Shown here piece by piece: positions 16,404 to 24,437 of a stretch of DNA of 37,676 nucleotides. The stretch comes from a virus. A program made the position numbers and the translations under genes. The number at the start of each line of letters is the position of its first letter. The first letter of the stretch is position 1. Under the pieces are notes generated by a model that made no database searches, had not been told where the DNA came from, and worked only from the letters and a program-made list of their open reading frames with translations. The DNA is taken from the IMG/VR virus record IMGVR_UViG_3300033145_000693, positions 1 to 37,676 of that record. One strand, given 5' to 3'.

Positions 16404-16424
16404 GGGGGCGGGATCAGCGCCCCC
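16404..16424 (-). terminator. hairpin after the major capsid gene
   Basis: GGGGGCG (16404-16410) and CGCCCCC (16418-16424) form a perfect 7-bp stem with a 7-nt loop, in the 118-bp gap between the capsid stop and the next ATG. Outside the stem a further CC/GG pair can form across a bulge. No T-run follows. Its position just behind the capsid gene is typical of a partial terminator or mRNA stabiliser that raises capsid mRNA over downstream genes. Confidence 0.6.
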
Positions 16425-16438
16425 GGACGGATTTGCTT

Positions 16439-17416
16439 CTAGCTGATTGTGAACATGCGCATCCCGAGCGTGCTCGTGATGACGATGTTGCTGTAGTGCT
16501 CTACCGAGATATCGGTATACTTCGCGTGCTCTTCTCTGTAGACCCGGAACCTGCCAGAATCGGTAGGCGTCCAGAACAGCTTCACGTTGGAGGGATCGTC
16601 CTTTGTGGCGCTCTGATTGGCGTGATACATGAACACATAAGCACCAACGATCTTGCTCTTGGTGGACGTGCCCGACTGGTACCGCTCCCTTGATACCTGC
16701 ACGCCATCAACCATGAGCAGCCCTGCAACCTGTTCCGGGGTCTTCCCTGCCCTGGCGTATCCGCCCGCGTTGTTCTGAGCTTCGTAGCTCAAGTTACGCT
16801 TCTGCCAGGCGACCTCTCCGTACACAACATGGTTGCTTTGCAGACCACGCGAGTCGGCTCCGGTGATGAGGTCGGCTATGACATCCTGGTCAGGATTCTT
16901 GAGGGCCGTGGTGTCCCAGGTCTTGGCGTTGTTGGTCGACGCGGCAGCGATCAGGGTCACGGCACGGCGCAGATCGTTGCGCAGAAGACGTGAGATAATC
17001 AGGCCAACGGCCCTCTCGTGCGATCCAGCAATCCCTTGCTCGTCATGATCCAGACGGATGGTCAGACCCTTGTTGTGGGTCTTCTGCTGGATGCTGCTGC
17101 CGGTGAACTCGATCCTCTTGAACGGCGAACCGATCGCGCGAATGTCGTCCACTTCAGACAGAAAGGCTTCGGCGTCGGTCGCGCTCTTGAACTCAAAGCG
17201 CCGAGGCACCTGGATCGGAGGAGCCATCGCATCCAATGTAACCTGGATGTTTTCCGGGTCTTGCCAGCCGACGGCATAGGTGGTCAGCGGCTGCGAGAAG
17301 TACGCCGCATCGAAGCGAGCTTCGTTGGCTGCGCACATCACGCCTGCTTGATTCGATACTCCGAGGTCGCGCTGCAGAGGCGCTTCCTCCAATACAACTG
17401 ATATGTACTTTCTCAT
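16439..17416 (-). CDS. major capsid protein, Mu gpT-type / HK97 fold
   Basis: A 325-residue protein with an excellent RBS (AAAGGGAG before the ATG). MRKYISVVLEEAPLQRDLGVSN leads to a body containing DAAYFSQPLTTYAVGWQDPENI, IQQKTHNKGLTIRLDHDEQG, and RRAVTLIAAASTNNAKTWDT. The C-terminal part holds VVYGEVAWQKRNLSYEAQNNAGGYARA, VDGVQVSRERYQ, and a final beta-rich run (RVYREEHAKYTDISVEHYSNIVIT) typical of the axial domain of HK97-fold capsids. Size, high-level RBS, neighbours (decoration protein and gpI upstream) and hairpin after the gene all fit the major capsid. I do not see a gpT signature strong enough to be certain of subfamily. Confidence 0.8.
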   Translation of the reverse strand: MRKYISVVLEEAPLQRDLGVSNQAGVMCAANEARFDAAYFSQPLTTYAVGWQDPENIQVTLDAMAPPIQVPRRFEFKSATDAEAFLSEVDDIRAIGSPFKRIEFTGSSIQQKTHNKGLTIRLDHDEQGIAGSHERAVGLIISRLLRNDLRRAVTLIAAASTNNAKTWDTTALKNPDQDVIADLITGADSRGLQSNHVVYGEVAWQKRNLSYEAQNNAGGYARAGKTPEQVAGLLMVDGVQVSRERYQSGTSTKSKIVGAYVFMYHANQSATKDDPSNVKLFWTPTDSGRFRVYREEHAKYTDISVEHYSNIVITSTLGMRMFTIS

Positions 17417-17486
17417 TGTGTCTCCCTTTCTCTGGAGGTTCTGATTTCGCGGTTTACTTGACTACAGTGCTACGGGATCTCCTTGC

Positions 17487-17963
17487 CTATTCAGAGATGA
17501 CTAACTCGATCGCTACATGAGAGGCGACCTCTACTACGTCATTGTCGGCCGCTGCTGACTTCAGGAGCTTGCCCACTCGGTAGTACGTGCCCGCCACAAC
17601 AGGAAGCCCCTGGATCTTACCGCCTGCGGCAGTGAATACTTCGGCGTCGTAGGTCATCGGTTCGGATGCAACCATCTTCTTGGTTGACGCGCCCTGGCCT
17701 AGCATGTCGACGGCGACCGGGTCTTCTATGGCTGTAGCTTCGTCGGTGATGGTGCCCAGGGGGCTGTCCGATGCACCGCACAATGCTACGTGATCAACGT
17801 CCGACCCATGCTTGCCCAGGAGGTGACGCTGTGAGATAACGGCATCGGCCAGCTTCGTGATGCCGCCTTCGTGAGTCCCTTCACCGATGTTGGCTGCAGC
17901 AAAGGTGTTGCTGAAGCGGTAGCTGAAGATCGCCGACAATATGTGCAGAATGTGATGTTTCAC
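17487..17963 (-). CDS. DUF2190-like capsid decoration / stabilisation protein
   Basis: A 158-residue protein starting with GTG; AAGGAG lies six bases upstream. The C-terminal half is the recognisable part: TDEATAIEDPVAVDMLGQGASTKKMVAS, then GLPVVAGTYYRVGKLLKSAAADNDVVEVASHV, similar to DUF2190 decoration proteins where a G-(x)-VGR(A/L) motif is followed by charged turn. The first 25 residues are extra and might be a wrong start, but no better start with an RBS exists. It precedes the capsid in the operon, as in many Mu-like heads. It probably trims the capsid as trimers. Confidence 0.7.
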   Translation of the reverse strand: MKHHILHILSAIFSYRFSNTFAAANIGEGTHEGGITKLADAVISQRHLLGKHGSDVDHVALCGASDSPLGTITDEATAIEDPVAVDMLGQGASTKKMVASEPMTYDAEVFTAAGGKIQGLPVVAGTYYRVGKLLKSAAADNDVVEVASHVAIELVISE

Positions 17964-18035
17964 TATTCTCTCCTTGTTATGTTGTTTCTTATTCGCGGGT
18001 TAAATTCTCTCTCTTCCTTCGACTGTGTGGACTCC

Positions 18036-18617
18036 TTATTCGCCGTCTTTTACTGCCTCTTCTTTGAACAGCTCGGGCTGCTCAGTCTGCACGGCCATGT
18101 AGGCGTCGTGGTAAGAGAGCTTGCTTTTTTCCATCCGGGAATTAACCGCATCCAGTATCTTGCCCTGGGTGTTATGGGCCTGGCTTTTGCGGCTGGCATC
18201 GTTGACCGTGGTCTGCGTGGTCTTGATGGCATCCGTTGCCTTCTTCAACTCGATCGACTTGTTCGCAAAGTCGTCGGCCAGATCCTTGAGCCACTGATCC
18301 TTGTCGGCTTCAACGATCGCGCCCCTGGTGATCGCCGAGTTGACCATCGTCTCGATGTGCGCGGTCTTCTCCGCCTTGAGCGCTGTCTCGGCTTCCGTGC
18401 GAGCAGTGTTCGCGGCTAAGAGAGTTGCGTCGGCAGCTGTCTTGCCTGCGCTTGCCCCGGCCTCCGCTGCTTCGCGGGCGGTCTTCTCGTTGGCCATCGC
18501 TTGTTGTAGCGTGGGCACGGTGGCTGCAGTCGCCTGGATTCCGGCGATAGCAGTCTCGACTTCGGCCTCGGTAGCCGTATTGGCCATACCAAGTAATACT
18601 CTCAACTTCTCCAACAT
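18036..18617 (-). CDS. nested scaffold protein, Mu gpZ-like, internal start in gpI frame
   Basis: Inside the gpI frame an ATG at 18617 is preceded by AAGGAG six bases upstream, an ideal RBS found inside a coding region. The product (193 residues, MLEKLRVLLGMANTATEAEVE onward) would be the Ala/Glu/Lys-rich coiled-coil scaffold without the protease. In Mu, gpI and gpZ share a frame in this way, as do lambda C and Nu3, so the arrangement is known. The start is read directly from the sequence; independent translation has not been shown. Confidence 0.7.
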   Translation of the reverse strand: MLEKLRVLLGMANTATEAEVETAIAGIQATAATVPTLQQAMANEKTAREAAEAGASAGKTAADATLLAANTARTEAETALKAEKTAHIETMVNSAITRGAIVEADKDQWLKDLADDFANKSIELKKATDAIKTTQTTVNDASRKSQAHNTQGKILDAVNSRMEKSKLSYHDAYMAVQTEQPELFKEEAVKDGE

Positions 18618-19319
18618 GACATGCTCCTTCTGTTTGTGGTTTACCTTCGTTGCTTCGTTTGCGAGAGGGGTGACGTGCCAGTTCGGATTGTTGGTGAGTC
18701 CGGCCGAGATGAGCCAGATGGGCGTGCCGATGATGTTGCCGCTCGCGTCGGTGCTCTTCTCTACTCTCCAGTGCTGGCTGAAATACTTGTAGTGTGCCTG
18801 GGCGATCAGCTCCTTGCCCGCGTCCGACCACTTGACCTGCATGGCCAGGGCTTCCTGTCGGACCTGTAGGTTCATGATCCAACCGTAGGCTTTCTTGTCG
18901 CTGTCCTCGTCCGCGAAGAGCGGGTGATCGGGATGGCCGACATAGAAAGGCAGCCCGCCCCACGTCCTGGTAGCCTGGCCGCGAAAGGTGTAGAATTTGC
19001 GGACCATCTCTTCTGCTGCGGCACGGTCCAGGCGCTGGATGCACTGGTTGATGCCGTCGTCGTAGACCTGGTCGCCGAAGGGGATCTCCAGCCAGTCGTC
19101 CTGGAGGATGATAAAGGCGTTGGCTATGCCGATTTCCCCATCTTTCACGTCATCCGGCCCGGACTCGTTGGCGGCGTTAAAGAATGACCGTTGCAAAACG
19201 CCGAGACACCGTTGCAAAACGGCTGCAGCCCGTCCTAGCGGGCGTGGGGCCGTAGAATCAGCCAAGCTGTTTGTCGGGCATCCTGGGGCGTTTGGGGGCA
19301 GTGTGGTGGTAGGGGTCAT
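18036..19319 (-). CDS. Mu gpI-like prohead protease / scaffold precursor
   Basis: A 427-residue protein. Residues about 45-225 match the Mu I protein pattern: FNAANESGPDD, LDRAAAEEMVRKF, FYVGHPDHPLFAD, YGWIMNLQVRQEALAMQVKWSDAGKELI, YFSQHWR and ISAGLTNNPNW. The central His and Ser positions (GHPDH and ISAGLTNNP) are typical of the family and fit the herpes-type assemblin protease scheme. From about residue 235 the protein is coiled-coil scaffold. The first 40 residues are unusual: PRPLGRAAAVLQRCLGVLQ is encoded by a palindromic repeat (see repeat entry) and is absent from other members I know. The start overlaps the patatin gene as ATGA. Confidence 0.8.
   Translation of the reverse strand: MTPTTTLPPNAPGCPTNSLADSTAPRPLGRAAAVLQRCLGVLQRSFFNAANESGPDDVKDGEIGIANAFIILQDDWLEIPFGDQVYDDGINQCIQRLDRAAAEEMVRKFYTFRGQATRTWGGLPFYVGHPDHPLFADEDSDKKAYGWIMNLQVRQEALAMQVKWSDAGKELIAQAHYKYFSQHWRVEKSTDASGNIIGTPIWLISAGLTNNPNWHVTPLANEATKVNHKQKEHVMLEKLRVLLGMANTATEAEVETAIAGIQATAATVPTLQQAMANEKTAREAAEAGASAGKTAADATLLAANTARTEAETALKAEKTAHIETMVNSAITRGAIVEADKDQWLKDLADDFANKSIELKKATDAIKTTQTTVNDASRKSQAHNTQGKILDAVNSRMEKSKLSYHDAYMAVQTEQPELFKEEAVKDGE
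19187..19243. repeat. palindromic REP-like repeat inside the gpI gene
   Basis: The 14-mer ACCGTTGCAAAACG occurs at 19187-19200 and again at 19208-19221, a 21-bp direct repeat. Each copy is also self-complementary (CGTT, loop, AACG), and GCCCG-TCCTAG-CGGGC (19228-19243) forms a further perfect hairpin next to it. The cluster encodes a stretch of the odd N-terminal extension of gpI. This density of hairpins inside coding sequence is unusual and resembles a REP-type element. Confidence 0.6.
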
Positions 19320-20125
19320 TTGTTGCTCTCCCTTTGGAGCTGTTGCTGTGTTTGGATGTAGGCTTCGTTGATCAGGTCATGGTCGAAATGGAGCGATCCT
19401 CTGGTTGCTCGAACCTGCGGCCGCAGCACATGGACATACCGACCAGGCTTGTGCCGCCGGACCCTGGCAATGGTGTCCCGGATCTGGTCTTCCAGGAGCA
19501 GGTCGATGTTATACATGAGCCTGGTGATGATGCCTCGACTCTTGCGGTAGTACAGCGGCCGGGCCGCGACCAGGAGATATATCTCGTCATACGTCTTCCA
19601 GTCCTGTGGCAGTGGTAGGTTGGCGGAAGTGCCGCCGTCGACCAGGTGGATGCCGTTATCGATGACAACCGGGGGAAAGACTCCGGCGATCGACATCGAT
19701 GCCAGGATAGGTTCAATCAGATCGCCGCTTGAAGAGAAAGTCGATTGACCAGTCTGCTCGACGGTAAAGTACACCTCGAGCGGCTTCACTAGCCTGTTGA
19801 ATGTCGGCGGCAACAACTGGCGCAGCAGCTTCTCTATCTTGTCGTGCTTCAAGAATGAGTTGATGAAGGCAATCCGCGATCGCCACATGAATCGTTTGGA
19901 GCGGACATCCTTGTCTTTCAGATCCCTCATGATCTTTTCAATGATGACGATGCCCTGGCCTGACGAGTTGAGCGCGGCCATGATGGCTCCGGCCGAGGTG
20001 CCGACGTTGGTGGTGGGATAAATGTCGAAGCTCGAGAGCGCTTTCCATATCCCGGTATGAATGTCCAGACCAGGCAGGCCGCCGCCGCTCCAGGAAAACA
20101 AGATTCTCTTCTCTTTCTTACTCAT
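19316..20125 (-). CDS. patatin-like phospholipase
   Basis: A 269-residue serine lipid acyl hydrolase. It has the patatin oxyanion Gly-rich loop (SGGGLPG, residues 13-19), the nucleophile elbow GTSAG (Ser44) and the catalytic-dyad Asp in VDGGTSANLPL (Asp163), with FPPVVID before it. No signal peptide, so cytoplasmic or packaged. It starts with ATGA over the portal's stop and overlaps the gpI start likewise, so it is co-expressed with head proteins. In Mu no gene occupies this place. The family cleaves phospholipids; possible jobs are membrane attack during lysis or entry, head maturation, or defence or exclusion (CapV-type effectors share this fold). Activity is likely; biological role is unknown. 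Confidence 0.9.
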   Translation of the reverse strand: MSKKEKRILFSWSGGGLPGLDIHTGIWKALSSFDIYPTTNVGTSAGAIMAALNSSGQGIVIIEKIMRDLKDKDVRSKRFMWRSRIAFINSFLKHDKIEKLLRQLLPPTFNRLVKPLEVYFTVEQTGQSTFSSSGDLIEPILASMSIAGVFPPVVIDNGIHLVDGGTSANLPLPQDWKTYDEIYLLVAARPLYYRKSRGIITRLMYNIDLLLEDQIRDTIARVRRHKPGRYVHVLRPQVRATRGSLHFDHDLINEAYIQTQQQLQRESNK

Positions 20126-21708
20126 GCCGCCGCCTCCACTTCGTGCTCGACTGCGGCTTCGGTATAACCATTGATGAGGGCCGACGCCAAAGCCTCCTCG
20201 ATTTCTTTTGCCGCTCGAGGCTCTTTGTTCATCTGCTTGAGTAGTTTAGGGAGATCCCGCTGCAGGTTTCTCAAGGCGTTGCCGATGAAGTCCTGGTCGT
20301 CTATTGCCAGGATGCTTTCGATCCGGGTGCGCACTTCCTGCAGGTCTTTTGCAACGGCGATGCTGGTGGCTTTCCGCGAGGCTGCAGAAAGCTGGTCGGC
20401 CACTTCTCTTGCTTTGGCTTTGGGTATTTTCTGGTTCGCTAAAGTAGAGGGGGATGGCGACAAGGACGGGCCGCCAGTGCCCCCAGGTGCAGAAATTAAC
20501 TCTTCGTCATCGTCGGGCCTGGCTCGACCATATCGTTCGAGAACATCGTCCACGGCAACAGGCAGGCCGTTCTTGATCAGAAACTCATCGATCTTTATAT
20601 CGTGCTCTACGTTCTGCTTGGTGTGGGTATTGATCTTGATGTAGGCCAGAGGGAATGGGTCGCCTGTCGTGTGCAGGATAACAAAGCGGTCGAGCTGCAT
20701 ATTGAGGGTGTCGCTGACCAGGTCGGCGTCGTCTTCTTCCAGCAGATCCATCTCACCGCCCTGTAGACTAGCTCCGGTACCTTCGCCAGATCCCGAACTC
20801 ATAGTCGAGAGATCCGCGCCTCGCCACATGGATGCCATCGCTCTATCCATGCGCTCAACCAGTTTGGGGAAGGGAAGCTGCCCTTTGCTGCTCAAGTCGA
20901 TCGCCTCTATGCTCGCGCCCATACCTGTGATCATCGACATATCGATTCCAAAGTTCTGCACTGCATCGCGTAGCGTATTCCACTCTGGTGTGTTCTTTGC
21001 CGCCGTTGTCTTTCCGTGGATGCCAGGCATGCCGTGGCGTTCGGAGTAGATAACCCAATCCTTGAGAGGCATGTGCTTGAACATATAGGCGACGGAGCTG
21101 GCGATCATTAAGCCGTCGCCCATCGTCACCATCCATTCCCCCGGTTCCATTGGCTGCCCGGATGTCGCCCCTTCGTTGGGGAGATATCGAAGCCTGCCCG
21201 TCGTATTCTCGAAGAGCCACAGCGGCGCGAATATCAATTCCGCCGTGAGGCCAGCGGCAGCCGGTCGATATACTATTTCGTGGACGGCGTACTTCTTTCC
21301 GGTGGAGTCCATCATCTGGCGTACCAGGAGAGGAACTCCGCCCAGGGCGTTGCCGTCCTCCACGCTGCGCGCGATGAGATTGTGATAGAAGTACTCGAGC
21401 TTCTCTTTATGCAAAGCTGCCCTGGGAGAGTCGTCGATGGTTAGTATCTCATAGCCGTGGCGGCTCACTGCTTTTTGCCGTTTGGGAATAACCGACTTGA
21501 GTGTATCGTCCCGCGCTTCCATCTTCGCCCAGGTGATGGTGGCGTCGCGCAGATAGCCTGCATCAAAACTTTCGAGGTGCCCGGCCAGCACAGCAGGTGT
21601 GAGGTTGCGAATGGGATTGAACCTATTCTGAGTCATCTGTCTGATTCGATCGAAAGCTACTTCCGTCTTGGTCTTGGCCGGACGCTTTGTTTTCTTCCTG
21701 GAGGCCAT
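20122..21708 (-). CDS. portal protein, DUF935 / Mu gp29-like
   Basis: A 528-residue protein. The N-terminus FDRIRQMTQNRFNPIRNLTPAVLAGHLESFDAGYLRDATITWAKMEARDDTLKSVIPKRQKAVSR is the DUF935 portal opening, which is followed by the matching body (GVPLLVRQMMDSTGKKYAVHEIVYRPAAAG, LRYLPNEG, GEWMVTMGDGLMIASSVAYMFKHMPLKDWVIYSERHGMPGI). The C-terminal 130 residues are Ala/Lys/Arg rich and helical, forming the portal crown. It forms the head dodecamer through which DNA passes. The ATG's A is shared with the terminase stop (TAATG). Confidence 0.9.
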   Translation of the reverse strand: MASRKKTKRPAKTKTEVAFDRIRQMTQNRFNPIRNLTPAVLAGHLESFDAGYLRDATITWAKMEARDDTLKSVIPKRQKAVSRHGYEILTIDDSPRAALHKEKLEYFYHNLIARSVEDGNALGGVPLLVRQMMDSTGKKYAVHEIVYRPAAAGLTAELIFAPLWLFENTTGRLRYLPNEGATSGQPMEPGEWMVTMGDGLMIASSVAYMFKHMPLKDWVIYSERHGMPGIHGKTTAAKNTPEWNTLRDAVQNFGIDMSMITGMGASIEAIDLSSKGQLPFPKLVERMDRAMASMWRGADLSTMSSGSGEGTGASLQGGEMDLLEEDDADLVSDTLNMQLDRFVILHTTGDPFPLAYIKINTHTKQNVEHDIKIDEFLIKNGLPVAVDDVLERYGRARPDDDEELISAPGGTGGPSLSPSPSTLANQKIPKAKAREVADQLSAASRKATSIAVAKDLQEVRTRIESILAIDDQDFIGNALRNLQRDLPKLLKQMNKEPRAAKEIEEALASALINGYTEAAVEHEVEAAA

Positions 21709-23189
21709 TAGACTAGCAATCCTCTCTGGCGCGGCGTATGCACAACTCCCTGGCGCGGCTCAACTCGCTCGTACTCAAAAGGACCGGACGAAGACCGGGC
21801 CTTCTTGACCGCCATTGCAATCGCCCAGAACCGATCGGCGTGATCCTTGCTGTCCCTGGTCGCGGCGATTGATACGCGGCCGTTAGACGAGACAACCTTC
21901 TCGGGCTTGCGTAGATCATCATGCAGCTCGGGGGATGCGGGATGTTTGATGCAGCGGTCTTCATAGACCTGGAGCAGCTCCATAGCCATTGCTTCGGTTA
22001 CTCGAACAGTTTCGCCTTTGCGGCCCTCCGCTCTGATCGTCTCACTCATCGGTACGGTCGAACTGAAGTTGACTCCCTCGATCTTGTAAGTGCCGTAACG
22101 CTCTTGAGTGTATTCACAGAGACCGAGACCTATGCCTGTCATATCAATGCAACCGCCTCGGAACTTCGGCAGATTGCAGACTACCTCGAGCCGCTTCTGT
22201 TGCGCGGGCAAGCGCATGTTCTCGATCTCAAGAAGTCCGCGCACAAAGAGCATCGGTCCGAGTTCTTCCAGCGCGGCGACCACGGTGAGGTCGCGTGTCC
22301 GGCCGACGTCGACGCCCATGTATATGTTGCCTTCGCACAGCTTCAAGAATTCGATAGCTTTCTCCGACCAGTCTTGCTGGCAGATGATTCCAGCAGAGGA
22401 CAGCTCGGCTGCACCGATAAGCTCATGAGTCAAGAGCGTGGTGTTCTCGTCGGCCGCCTTGCATTCGTAGTTTTGATCGTAGGCGCGTTTATCCAGAGAC
22501 AGCTCCCGAGCTTCGGCGGGGGTGATCTCTGCGCGGGTAATGGGATGGTAAATCTTCATTCCCGTCTTGTAGGCGTCCGTCCGTGTGACGATGCTGACCT
22601 TGAAGCGGCCACAGGTGATCATCTGGTAGAACATATTGCGCGTGCCGTTCAAGGTGGATGCGAGGCGGCAAAGGAAGTCCGGGTTGCTCGAGAGGATAGG
22701 TTCGGCCGCTTCCCATATCGCGCGGCCGTCCTCATGGAAGGCGAACTCGTCCAGGACCAGGTCGCCGGAGAAGCCGCGCGCGGTCCTGGGGTTGGCTGCC
22801 AGAACTTTGATTCGGCTGACCTTGCCGTCGACCTTGATGCGCGTCTCCATGTTCATATTCTCATACGACAGGTCGACGCTGAAATCGTTCTGCTCGTGGA
22901 TGGTGTCCAGCATCCGGCAAATCTCGCCGATCTTCATGTTCAGCTCTTGCCCGTTGTCCCGCGAGTTGGAGAGGATGGTGATCAGTCGGCCTGGTCGACT
23001 GAGCGCACGGTCGACGCACCAGGAACCTAGTACGAACGACTTGCCAATCTGGCGAGACCAGAGAAGGATCAGGATGCCGGTCTCGTTATCAAAGAAGATC
23101 GGCTTTTGATACTCCCGGAAATCAATGAGGGGCGCGGGCGTGACCTGGGGACTCTTCGCTTTTTTCTGCATGGTGTCAGTTCCCGTCAT
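21708..23189 (-). CDS. terminase large subunit, Mu gp28-like
   Basis: A 493-residue protein, from the ATG at 23189, which overlaps the TGA of the small terminase gene. The longer open frame upstream is an out-of-frame shadow of that gene. It has the Walker A variant SRQIGKS (residues 45-51), Walker B LVLDE (D147, E148), then the C-terminal RNase-H-like nuclease with IYMGVDVGRTRDLTVV near residue 300 giving the first catalytic Asp, and later GGCIDMTGIGLGL. This ATPase-nuclease packages DNA; in Mu-type phages it cuts headful from an end-near pac site through host DNA. It sits just before the portal as in Mu. Confidence 0.9.
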   Translation of the reverse strand: MTGTDTMQKKAKSPQVTPAPLIDFREYQKPIFFDNETGILILLWSRQIGKSFVLGSWCVDRALSRPGRLITILSNSRDNGQELNMKIGEICRMLDTIHEQNDFSVDLSYENMNMETRIKVDGKVSRIKVLAANPRTARGFSGDLVLDEFAFHEDGRAIWEAAEPILSSNPDFLCRLASTLNGTRNMFYQMITCGRFKVSIVTRTDAYKTGMKIYHPITRAEITPAEARELSLDKRAYDQNYECKAADENTTLLTHELIGAAELSSAGIICQQDWSEKAIEFLKLCEGNIYMGVDVGRTRDLTVVAALEELGPMLFVRGLLEIENMRLPAQQKRLEVVCNLPKFRGGCIDMTGIGLGLCEYTQERYGTYKIEGVNFSSTVPMSETIRAEGRKGETVRVTEAMAMELLQVYEDRCIKHPASPELHDDLRKPEKVVSSNGRVSIAATRDSKDHADRFWAIAMAVKKARSSSGPFEYERVEPRQGVVHTPRQRGLLV

Positions 23190-23740
23190 TTCGTTGCCAC
23201 CCCAAATAGTTGTTTTCTCACCGCGTCGATCTTCTGCGACGCGCTGAGTTTGCTGTTCGTCGAGATCGCTTTCAGTTTCCCGACGGCTGCCAGCGCGGCC
23301 TTGGCCGCATCGAATTGAAACTTGTCTCGGGCCAGCTCCAGCTCTTTCTCGTCGAGATCCTGGCCGCGTGCTTGGAGGACGAGAGAGAAGAGTTGCTTCA
23401 CGGCTTTCGGGTCGGCTCCTGGACTGATGGACATCTCGAAAGCCTTTTGCTTGAGCGCGTCGATTGTAGCGACATCGAACTGGCCAGGGTTGGCCGCCGC
23501 TTCCTTTGCAATCTGCGCGGCGGTCTTCACTGCTCTGGCCCGCTGTCGGATTAGCTCCGGGCCGCAATAGGTTTCCCAAAAAGTACCGAGCGCACTGATG
23601 GACGTCTTGACGCCAAACTCTTTCTTGACCAGCGGCAAGGCACGGTGATACGGCATGCCAGAGAGTAGCCATTGCGCCAGCTGAGACTTGTGCTTTGCTG
23701 GCATGGTCAACAGCTTCGAGTCTGATCGTGGCTTCTTCAT
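23186..23740 (-). CDS. terminase small subunit, Mu gp27-like (DUF3486)
   Basis: A 184-residue helical protein: basic MKKPRSDSKLLTMPAKHKSQLAQWLLSGMPYHRALPLVKKEFGVKTSISALGTFWETYC is an HTH-like N-terminus typical of this group (short helix-turn with a conserved Gly and a Trp/Tyr pair). The C-terminus carries a long KQLFSLVLQARGQDLDEKELELARDKFQFDAAKAAL helix. It would bind the packaging site and regulate the large subunit. It overlaps both neighbours by 4 bases. Confidence 0.75.
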   Translation of the reverse strand: MKKPRSDSKLLTMPAKHKSQLAQWLLSGMPYHRALPLVKKEFGVKTSISALGTFWETYCGPELIRQRARAVKTAAQIAKEAAANPGQFDVATIDALKQKAFEMSISPGADPKAVKQLFSLVLQARGQDLDEKELELARDKFQFDAAKAALAAVGKLKAISTNSKLSASQKIDAVRKQLFGVATK

Positions 23741-23988
23741 CCGATCTCTTTCAGTTTGGCTTTGCCTTCGGGGGTGAGTGAGTACTGCATCTCCTTGAAC
23801 ACGTCGCGCTTGCCTTCGATCCAGCCTTCGTCTTCGGCGAAGCGCAGCTGCTCTTTAATCTCAGTCGGGCTGGCCGGTTCGGTGAGTTCAATGGCGAGGT
23901 GATTGAAAAGGACATTCTGCGAGAGGGTGAATGCGCTCATCTGGTGGAGGAGCTTGAGAATTGCGATAACGAGATGTTTGTCGATCAT
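23737..23988 (-). CDS. small winged-helix-like phage protein, between DUF2730 and small terminase
   Basis: An 83-residue protein, MIDKHLVIAILKLLHQMSAFTLSQNVLFNHLAIELTEPASPTEIKEQLRFAEDEGWIEG, ending YSLTPEGKAKLKEI. The pattern helix, helix, EQLRFAEDEGWIEG hairpin, LTPEGKAKL is a winged helix. A small protein of this kind between DUF2730 and DUF3486 genes is usual in Mu-like phages (a family I know as VpaChn25_0724). Its role is not established; DNA binding or head-assembly regulation is possible. Confidence 0.75.
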   Translation of the reverse strand: MIDKHLVIAILKLLHQMSAFTLSQNVLFNHLAIELTEPASPTEIKEQLRFAEDEGWIEGKRDVFKEMQYSLTPEGKAKLKEIG

Positions 23989-23990
23989 GG

Positions 23991-24329
23991 TTAATCCTTT
24001 GCGAGAGCCGTCTCGAGTTTCCCTTTTTGCTCGGCGACGTCGGTGGCGATAACGTCGAGGCGTTTATGAAGTCCACTGGTGCGGGCTTCGTCGCTGGCCT
24101 GGAGCTTGTCGTATGAATCGGTGACGTGCTTTGCAAGGGCGATGCGCCTCTCCTCGTCCTTATCGTGCATGGTAGTGTTGGTGTTCTCCAGGTAACGCAG
24201 TTCTGTCTTGGTGGCGAACTGTGCGTCGATGGGAGGTTGACGGCGAAACATGAGAATTGTTTTGGCGATCATGTAGATCACGCCGAGGACGCAGGAGCAA
24301 CACACAACCCATAACCCCAACGCTTCCAT
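23991..24329 (-). CDS. DUF2730-like membrane / coiled-coil protein (Mu gp25-like)
   Basis: About 112 residues from the ATG of MEALGLWVVCC. A transmembrane helix (LWVVCCSCVLGVIYMIAKTILMF) is followed by a charged coiled coil (KTELRYLENTNTTMHDKDEERRIALAKHV to ETALAK). This fits DUF2730, which has one helix then coil, and family members start M-x-W at that place. An in-frame ATG at 24437 would add 36 residues; neither start has a clear RBS, so the choice rests on family length. If the shorter start is right, the bases 24330-24529 are noncoding and carry the palindrome cluster. Confidence 0.65.
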   Translation of the reverse strand: MEALGLWVVCCSCVLGVIYMIAKTILMFRRQPPIDAQFATKTELRYLENTNTTMHDKDEERRIALAKHVTDSYDKLQASDEARTSGLHKRLDVIATDVAEQKGKLETALAKD

Positions 24330-24437
24330 AGGAGCGTCGGGGTTAGGTGATTGCGTTGCGATGGAGATTACATGGCTCGCCCCTTTGCGGAATACAAGAC
24401 TCGTTTCGTTGTTAATTACTGAACTAACGAATAGCAT

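Noticed and set aside
15141-17416. Contractile tail sheath hidden among unnamed genes
   Set aside because: No leftward gene has the size and pattern of a sheath; tube and tape measure alone fit a non-contractile tail.
21708-23672. Extended terminase frame starting at 23672
   Set aside because: The extra 160 residues are low complexity and lie over the small terminase gene in another frame; the ATG at 23189 overlaps its stop as ATGA.
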